The translations under genes were made by a program, and so were the position numbers. The notes below the pieces were generated by a model. It searched no databases and was not told where the DNA came from. It was given only the letters and a program-made list of their open reading frames with translations. From Bubalus kerabau (taxonomy: Eukaryota > Chordata > Mammalia > Artiodactyla > Bovidae), in NCBI RefSeq assembly GCF_029407905.1, contig NC_073635.1:34959501-35023500 (forward strand): a DNA stretch of 64,000 nucleotides. The letters are read 5' to 3'. Positions 57,568 through 64,000 of this stretch are shown piece after piece (position 1 is the stretch's first letter; the number at the start of each line of letters is the position of its first letter).

Positions 57568-58540
57568 ACCCTGCCTTTGTTAATGACATTATCCTTGAGG
57601 AGCAAACGATCCAGTGTATTGACAGTCCCTGAAGGCTGCAACCTGCTGGACAAATGTGGGACACCCAAATGGTCACGATTGACCAGGCAGCATTTCAGAC
57701 CTCTGGACCTGAGGCTACAGAGGGTGTTTGAAGACAGAACAGGGCCAGTGAACTAGGCATTCACAGCATCGAGGACCATGTCCGTGCTCTGGACAAAAGA
57801 CAGCTTCTTTCCTCACTACCTACTCTCTTCATGAGGTGTTTATCCCCATACAAGGGAGGACACTGAGACCCAAAGGACACATGGACTAGAAATGGTGGAA
57901 ACCAAAGAAAACTCATTCCTGGTGACCCCAAGGCAGGGCTCTGGGCGCTCTGCCAGGCTGACTAAGGATTGTACCCATCCCAGTGAGTATCTAAGACCCT
58001 TAGCTCTGTAGGACTCCACCAAACTGATCGATACTGCAAAGCTGTACAACCACCTAAATAACGTGTTCAGCAGTGCAACCCTTCATCCCACCAGCTCTGC
58101 GGAACAGCTGTTAGTGCCTGCAAGGAGGAGAAGCCACCTGAGGGAGGGTGCGGTAAAGGGGCACTTGGCCTGAGCTCCTGGCAGAACAGAGCTGCTGAAC
58201 CTCTTCAGACTGCCCGACCAAGAACTATTCAGAAATAAACCATTCAGCCGGGGGAGTGTTCTAAGCGTGACCTTGAATTTCCTGGAATAAAATGAAATCA
58301 CTTATGCAATGTGTTGGCATTCATAAAAAAAAGAAGGAAAATTTAATGGAATAACAAGCATGTAAGTAATAATGTTTAAAATAAAAATAAGGCAATAAAA
58401 AGGTATTTACTGAAATTGCTTTTAACTTCTGGGACTGGCCCAGGTAAAGAAACGCTTTTTATAGATGCCAGCATTCTGTTTATCTGGGGAAGGACCTGAC
58501 AAGCACAGAATATACACATTATGAGATTATGGACAATGGG
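57568..58540. other. Intron, nothing recognised
   Basis: About 1 kb of apparently unique sequence. Confidence 0.5.
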
Positions 58541-58752
58541 TCTGGGTTTCCCTGGTAGCTCAGAGGTAAAGAATCCGCCTGCCAATGCAGGAGGCGTGGG
58601 TTTGATCTCTGGGCCAGGAAGATCCCCTGGAGAAGGAAATGGCAACCCACTCCAATATTCTTGCCTGGGAAATCCCATGGACAGTGGAGACAGGCAGGCT
58701 GCAGTCCTGGGGTCGCAAAGAGTCAGACACAACTTAGCAACTAAACAACAAT
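58541..58752 (+). mobile_element. Bov-tA SINE
   Basis: Head gggtttccctggtagctcag, centre ggaagatcccctggagaagg, end gagtcagacacaacttagca. Confidence 0.9.
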
Positions 58753-60877
58753 GGGCCCACAGGGGCTTTCACACTTTGCCTCAGTGTCCAGACGATACAT
58801 CAACTAGCAGTCTGGTGCCTGTTTTTCCAAAATGTGTGCAGAGAAAACAGCCGTGGCAATCAGCAGAAGACCAAAGATGTCTGGTGTACAGGAATCCAGG
58901 CGTGTGGGATTGCTGTCTCTCCATCTCTCTTCAACAACAGCAAGCAGGTGTCAAGAGAACCAGGCAAGCAAAAATGAAGAGCCCAGAGCTGGTAAACACT
59001 TCTCAGCGGCAGAGAAAGTGACTGCTTATCAGATCAAGCTGCTCAGCCTGCTCATTTGAATGAATGGTAACTAACATGGAGGCCACCTAACTGCCAGCCC
59101 CAGGTGAGGGTAAATCCACAGGTGCGGAAATGAAAGGCATCCTCCTCCCCTTGCTGATCCAGATCCCGAAGACCTGGGCTGGTGCGTGTGTCACTGGGCA
59201 GAGCTCAGGGTTTCCAAGAGTGGCTGGGAGCGGCAGACCCACTGGATCTGAACCACGGGGCTGCTCCAACCTACAGATCCCTCCAGCTACCCCCGCTCCT
59301 GCCCCCAGGCTCTCCTGCACGCGGGGCCTCACCTACCATGCCTTCCCTGGATCTGCCACACTGGGTCTCCCTAAACCCAGCGTGGGCACCCTCCCTTGGG
59401 CTCCTGCAGCACCCTGGGTGCCCTGCCAACCCACAGGGTGACCGTCCGGTTCCTTCTCTCTCTCTGTTGCCCTTGAAATGCATCTTGTCAGGACGCATCG
59501 CTTCCTTCAGTCACTATAGCACTTAATTTTAAAGATCAGTTTTCATATTAAAAATGAAGACTTTCCCTGAAAACTGAAAGCCTGGCATCCACAAGTCCCA
59601 TGTCAAGGCGACCCAAGCTCCAGCTGAGCGGCTGCCATCCCATCCGCTGAGGAATTCAGGCGTTGGGGGCTATGGTCCCCACCTCCCCTGTCGTCACAAC
59701 CTTCCTGCATCACCAGCCGAGCAGTTAAGAGTTCATCACCAGTTGGGGTTGGAGTATTTGGTGATCAGAACTGTGATTTTGCTCTAGAACTGTAACACAT
59801 GCAAAATATGCACGCAATACATGTTGAAGCAATGAAGAAATTCATTAACTAGAAACAGTAAAATGTTAGGGTTGTCGTAAAGAGTAAAATAATATAAGGG
59901 GAAATGTGTGCGACCAACCACACCTTAAGCTTGAAACGTAAGTGATGGTGGGAGAGCACGGTTCAGGTGAGGAGGGTGTTTCTGAGTATAGAGCTATAAT
60001 AATAACAAACATCCCCAAGGAGGAAGAGCTTGTGTGACCTTTCCAAATTTTAACAATTCAGTAACATCTTCAAGAATGGTCCTTATTTTTGATCTTATAA
60101 ATGACCAAAATATATGAATCTTAGAATGGTTCAAATAATCTAAATAATTTTTTCCGAGAAAAAGTTGCTTAATTTTCCTTTTCCCCTCACATTTCAAAGC
60201 CATTTGATTTATTATCTGACACGCAGAGCATGCAACAGGAAAACGTTTTCATCTAGTAAAACTATACATACACTAGGTCATGAAGCCACAACCAACTCAT
60301 ACATTTTTCCAATATGCAATAAGCTGAGATATTTTTTTTAAGAAATTAACATTAAACTGGCAGGTTTACAACTTATAAAATCAGCACTGAAATGACGCCA
60401 ACGCTACACGTACGGCCTCTTATATTTTAATGGTGGAACACAATCATAAATATTGGCTGAGAATAATCTCAGTTCCATATGCAAAGAGAATAAAAAATTA
60501 ATTAGAAATTTAGGGTGCTGCTATTTCCACACATGGCAACAACCTCTAGCTGCTGGCTCTTCTGTATCTTCACCTTCAGTTTCACTCTATCCTGAAAATT
60601 GTTCTTCTTACACAGTAGAATTTGCAGCCCCTTTTGCGGCCTAGAAAGCTCAGGAAAGTATGCGGTAATGAAAATATACATATTGTTGTTGGCTGGGAAG
60701 TGGGAATGATTTCCCTTTTCAAGACAAGAAATATTTTCTACTAAAAACTCTACAAGCTTTAAAATGTTCTATTGCCAAATACAATACCTTCAATTCCTTC
60801 AAAGTTCAAAACCATTAGGGGCCACTCACTATCAGGCTCCTACAATTTTTTTTAACAGAAGCTGATTCACTTTCAAT
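58753..60877. other. Intron, repeat-poor
   Basis: 2.1 kb without a clear repeat or exon. GC-rich at 59,150-59,460 with chance open frames, AT-rich after 59,800. Confidence 0.5.
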
Positions 60878-61023
60878 TTTTACTTTCATGCGTTGGAGAA
60901 GGAAATGGCAACCCACTCCAGTGTTCTTGCCTGGAGAATCCCAGGGGCAGGGGAGCCTGGTGGGCTGCCATCTATGGGGTCACACAGAGTTGGACACGAC
61001 TGAAGCGACTTAGCAGCAGCAGC
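60878..61023 (+). mobile_element. Bov-A SINE with (AGC)n tail
   Basis: One Bov-A unit with part of the Bov-A2 linker at its start (ttttactttcatgcgttgga) and an agcagcagcagc end. Confidence 0.9.
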
Positions 61024-63329
61024 AAACTAGGATAGGTTTTTTGAAAATAATTCTTTTTATTTCTCTGAGTTTTAAATGCTGTCATTTTTGCCTTAGGAAG
61101 CCACAGTGTTCTCAAAATGTTTAATCAACTAGCATACTGTAACTGGGTACTCTTCCCCAACTTTACTAACGTTTTTCAGTCCTAAAAGACAAATAGGACA
61201 ATTGTAGCATCAGGGTCTAAGGGACCCCAAACATCCATACAGTCTATTCTAAGAGAATTGTGCATAACAATGTCTACAACACAGCTGTTTAACTTTTCAC
61301 TTTAGAAGTCTGGACAGAGGCCCAAACCCCTCTCTGTAGCATGTGCAGAGCTCTCCATTATAAGTGGCCTCCATTTTTAGAACTTCCTCATCTTAGAACT
61401 ATCCGAGCACACACAGGGGAAGAGTTGGCTGAATAACATTTAATCTTCAGGTAGACAAGCTCCTCTGGTATATAATTGCTGAGGTTGGCTGTCCTCCTTT
61501 TAAAAACCCAGCTCTCAAAACTTCAATTTAAAAGGCACATATTCTGTGATGTGTGGACTACGTGATAACCCAATACTGTTTAAACATCTTACTTCTAAAT
61601 GTAAACAGTTGAGACAGATAAAAGACGATGAATGAACTCACTGCTCAGCCAGTAAATCATGAAAGGAAATTGCGTTCGTACTGCTTGACTGTTCTTTTTC
61701 TTCAGCCAGAAGGTCATTTTAGAAAGGTTATGAACATTTAAGAATCAGCTGCCATGAGACAAACACCTCTCACTGTTAAGCTGTTCCTGCTCTCTTATCA
61801 CATGAGCAGCTGTCTCTTTATTCGGGGCATATATTTATTCAATCTGTTGTCGACAGACAGAGCATGCTGGCCTTTTCCAGATCTTTAAATGCTTGACTTT
61901 AAATACTGATTTATCAGATTTAAGAGGACTTGGCTATTTTCCTTAAAGATCCTTCAGTCTTTGTTTGTGTTTTGTTAATTTTTGAATGGCTCATCCGGTT
62001 GCAGAGGGCTGGGTTAAGCTTGGGTTTGGATGTTTAAATGGGTGAAAAAGGAGAACCAAAGTCTCTTCAGGAGTGTTAGCAGAACTCCACATTCAGATGT
62101 CAAATGTCCCCAAATACCCTGGATTCACATATTAGAGCTACAACTAGTAAATTAAATTAACATACTAAGCACAGCATGTAATTATTACATGTATGTACAA
62201 ATACATTCTATGTAAGTTAAACTTCATGATCATCTGAGGTTAAAAAACAAATTTTCTGTTCTTTTAAAAAGCCTCTTAAATGTTAGCAGTGTTCTTTGTT
62301 CAAGTCATCTGGGTGGGAAAGGCACTTTACAATTTCAAGTGCATAAAAAAGTCTCCCTATGTGCTTACCTTCAAATTCAAAATTCAGTCTGGACTCAGGG
62401 CCTAAAGACACTCCCATCAAAGAAACAAAAAAATTCCATGAATGTCCCAGAAAATGCTAATACAACATCCTAGAGTCAGCACTTAGTATGGAAAAAATTC
62501 CAAAGTACTTAAAGACACCTGGCCTCCATAACAAAGTAGACCTCATGAGACACTTACAAGGGTTAAAAAGAAACAAACACAGAGCTCACGATAAAGCACC
62601 ATGTATTCATGCCAAGGGAGTATTTTCAAAGTGAAACTGCATTTCTGTGTTCTGTATTACTGCCAGGACTTGATAAATATTATGTGAAGAAAAACTCTTT
62701 TCAAGTACTGACATCTCTGTGAATGATAACTGTCAAAAACTGTCTTCCAGGGTAGGACTCTATTCTCACCCCCTCTAGTTATATATCTTTAAATTAGATG
62801 ATAAAGTGCTTGAAATAAGACATGTTTTTAAACTACATGAAAGAAGCATGGCAAAGACGTCTAAGGTGAAGCTGTACAACAGAAAACATAGGGGGTAAAC
62901 CCTGAACTAATGCAATATAATCTTCTCCTTTGCATACAGGTTTCTGATTATGAAATAACAACACATCAAAATAAATTCTTCTGTTTGCCTAAGTCTTGTT
63001 TAACAGTAACTGTTTCCTGTTTATATAAAGAAATTTTCTTCTATTGTAAACAGTAAAGGAAAACTGTCACTGAAGTAAAAACCACCCATTCATAGTTTGA
63101 GTTAAACTATTTCAATTAAAGAAATACCAAACAATGGCTAATGGTCTTGTTTGTCTGCAAACTGAGTCCTTTTTTAAATGAAAACAAACAAACAAACAAG
63201 TGACATGCATTTCCTACAATGGTAACTGTAGGTGTGACGCAGAGCTCTCTACCAACGAAACAGATCGCTGCAGCTGGGTGCTTGCAAACTTCCTCCTCAA
63301 GAGGGAATGAGCTACATCTCTATGCCATT
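61024..63329. other. Repeat-poor promoter-proximal intron 1
   Basis: 2.3 kb with no lineage-specific repeat, the longest such stretch in the window. It holds two CTTTGTT motifs (61,959-61,965; 62,294-62,300), an 8-bp palindrome tgtcgaca (61,848-61,855) near E-box-like cacatg and cagctg, and an (aaac)n run at 63,184-63,198. Regulatory content is possible but unproven. Confidence 0.5.
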
Positions 63330-63816
63330 GAATGGCAGGAGACCCCTGACCAAGGCTGCGAGAGCGGCCCTGTGCATCACCGTGCCCGCACCTCCTCCCT
63401 CCCGGGCTCTCACACCGCCCGCCCGCCTGCAGACCGCTTCCCGCCGGGAGGGCTGCAGCGCCCGGTCCAGGCCGGGCGAGCACACACTTGCATACACACA
63501 CACCTTCGCCTGCGCGCAGCATTCTGTTGACTAGATCCCTGCACAGAGGGTCGGCGCGCTCGGTCCGGTCGCCCACGCGGGCCGGGGGGCGTTCCCCCAG
63601 CTCCTGCATCTCCGTGCCCCCCGCCGTCGGCCCTCCCCGGGGGTCGCCTCCGCCGGCCCTGTCCTCCCGACCCCTGCCCTGCGCACGGGCAGCCCAGGCT
63701 GGCACCCCTTGCCTCCACCCGCGGCCGCCTCCTCTCAGCGCGCGTTTCGCGGGGATCCGCCGGGGCGAGGGCTGGGACAGCCGCGTGGCGTGGCCGGGTG
63801 GGCTGCGGGTACCTAC

Positions 63817-64000
63817 CTTCCCCGGCGCCTGGAGGCTACCCCGCAGGTCCCGACAGCGATCGGAGGCTCAGGGGCGCGCGGCACGCGGCGCGGAGCTGGG
63901 CCGGGGTCCGCTCCTCACGCGCGCGCCCTGCACTGCCCCGCGACGCGGCCCCGCGCTCCCCGGTAGCCCGGCAACCACCACCGCCTCCCGGCCCCGCCCA
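63817..64000 (-). other. TNFRSF19: Probable non-coding first exon of TNFRSF19
   Basis: Within the CpG island the minus strand has one strong donor, GGGGAAG|GTAGGT, with GT at 63,816-63,815. The sequence before it would be first-exon 5'UTR, with its 5' end unknown and set here to the window edge. This rests on the splice consensus and position only. Confidence 0.5.
63991..64000 (-). promoter_or_regulatory. GC box (Sp1-type)
   Basis: The minus strand begins tgggcggggc, a classic GC box, at the edge of the window. This is consistent with a TATA-less CpG-island promoter. Confidence 0.55.

Larger units (their letters stand above)
20511..64000 (-). other. TNFRSF19: TNFRSF19 (TROY) gene, 5' portion: promoter, 5'UTR exons and ectodomain exons
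   Basis: This is the span of a TNF-receptor superfamily gene on the minus strand. Its product is a type I membrane receptor of the plasma membrane; in other mammals the family member activates JNK and NF-kB signalling through TRAF proteins and acts in embryonic skin, brain and neural tissue. Four coding exons were joined by eye. They have canonical AG/GT boundaries and matching phases (0, 0, 2, 1). The joined reading frame gives a signal peptide and the cysteine-rich ectodomain, ending at the split cysteine codon after a PPPPYEPH stretch that I recognise from mammalian TROY. Introns in the coding part are about 2.1, 17.5 and 10.6 kb. The transmembrane helix and the cytoplasmic tail are not in the window as far as I can see, so the gene is truncated by the window edge. 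Identification rests on recall of the human protein, not on a search. Confidence 0.93.
63330..64000 (-). promoter_or_regulatory. TNFRSF19: CpG island, likely TNFRSF19 promoter and first exon
   Basis: CpG dinucleotides become frequent from about 63,330 and very dense from 63,540 to the window edge, in contrast with the CpG-poor rest. It lies upstream (gene sense) of all TNFRSF19 exons, as expected for its promoter. The window stops inside it, so the transcription start may be just inside or just outside. Confidence 0.85.

Noticed and set aside
63214..63705. Open frames of 100-163 codons in the CpG island on both strands
   Set aside because: GC-rich sequence has few stops by chance. The frames are low-complexity Arg/Gly/Pro/Ala and match no family I know.

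Overview
The window is ruminant nuclear DNA, most likely a bovid. It is crowded with BovB (RTE-type) LINE copies and the SINE families that hitch-hike on BovB (Bov-tA, Bov-A/Bov-A2). It also holds cetartiodactyl CHR-type tRNA-Glu SINEs, L1 3' ends, decayed MIR, L2 and L1M copies, and short mariner MITEs. The sequence alone does not separate cattle from sheep, goat or other pecorans.

One host gene is clear: the 5' part of TNFRSF19 (TROY/TAJ, a TNF-receptor superfamily member), on the minus strand, so it reads from right to left. A CpG island at about 63,330-64,000 is its likely promoter, with a probable non-coding first exon ending at 63,817. A further probable 5'UTR exon lies at 52,298-52,372. 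Four coding exons follow: 51,212-51,277 (start codon and signal peptide), 48,964-49,074, 31,236-31,414 (cysteine-rich domains) and 20,511-20,596 (last extracellular cysteines and a proline-rich juxtamembrane stretch). All splice sites are canonical and the phases agree, giving about 147 codons of ectodomain. The transmembrane and cytoplasmic exons were not found and probably lie beyond base 1, so 1-20,510 is read as the next intron.

Everything else is intronic. By region: 1-20.5 kb holds BovB 3' ends, many Bov-tA copies, and an exact 65-bp tandem duplication at 12,153-12,287. At 20.6-31.2 kb there is a decayed L1M, a rearranged L1 with a large inverted repeat, and a 1.6-kb BovB that split an old L1M. 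At 31.4-49 kb there are dimeric Bov-tA copies, L1 3' ends, a mini-mariner, and the longest BovB copy (3 kb, with endonuclease and RT regions), which carries a Bov-A2 flanked by a perfect 10-bp target-site duplication. At 49-64 kb there are nested SINEs in an L1 and in a mariner MITE, a 1.8-kb BovB, and a 2.2-kb repeat-poor stretch next to the promoter.

I found no new cellular system, CRISPR array, tRNA or rRNA gene. The most distinctive items are the nested insertions with readable target-site duplications, the L1 inverted repeat, the 65-bp duplication, and a SINE ending about 35 bp from a coding splice donor. All positions of repeats were judged by eye and are approximate to about 5-20 bp unless a target-site duplication fixes them.
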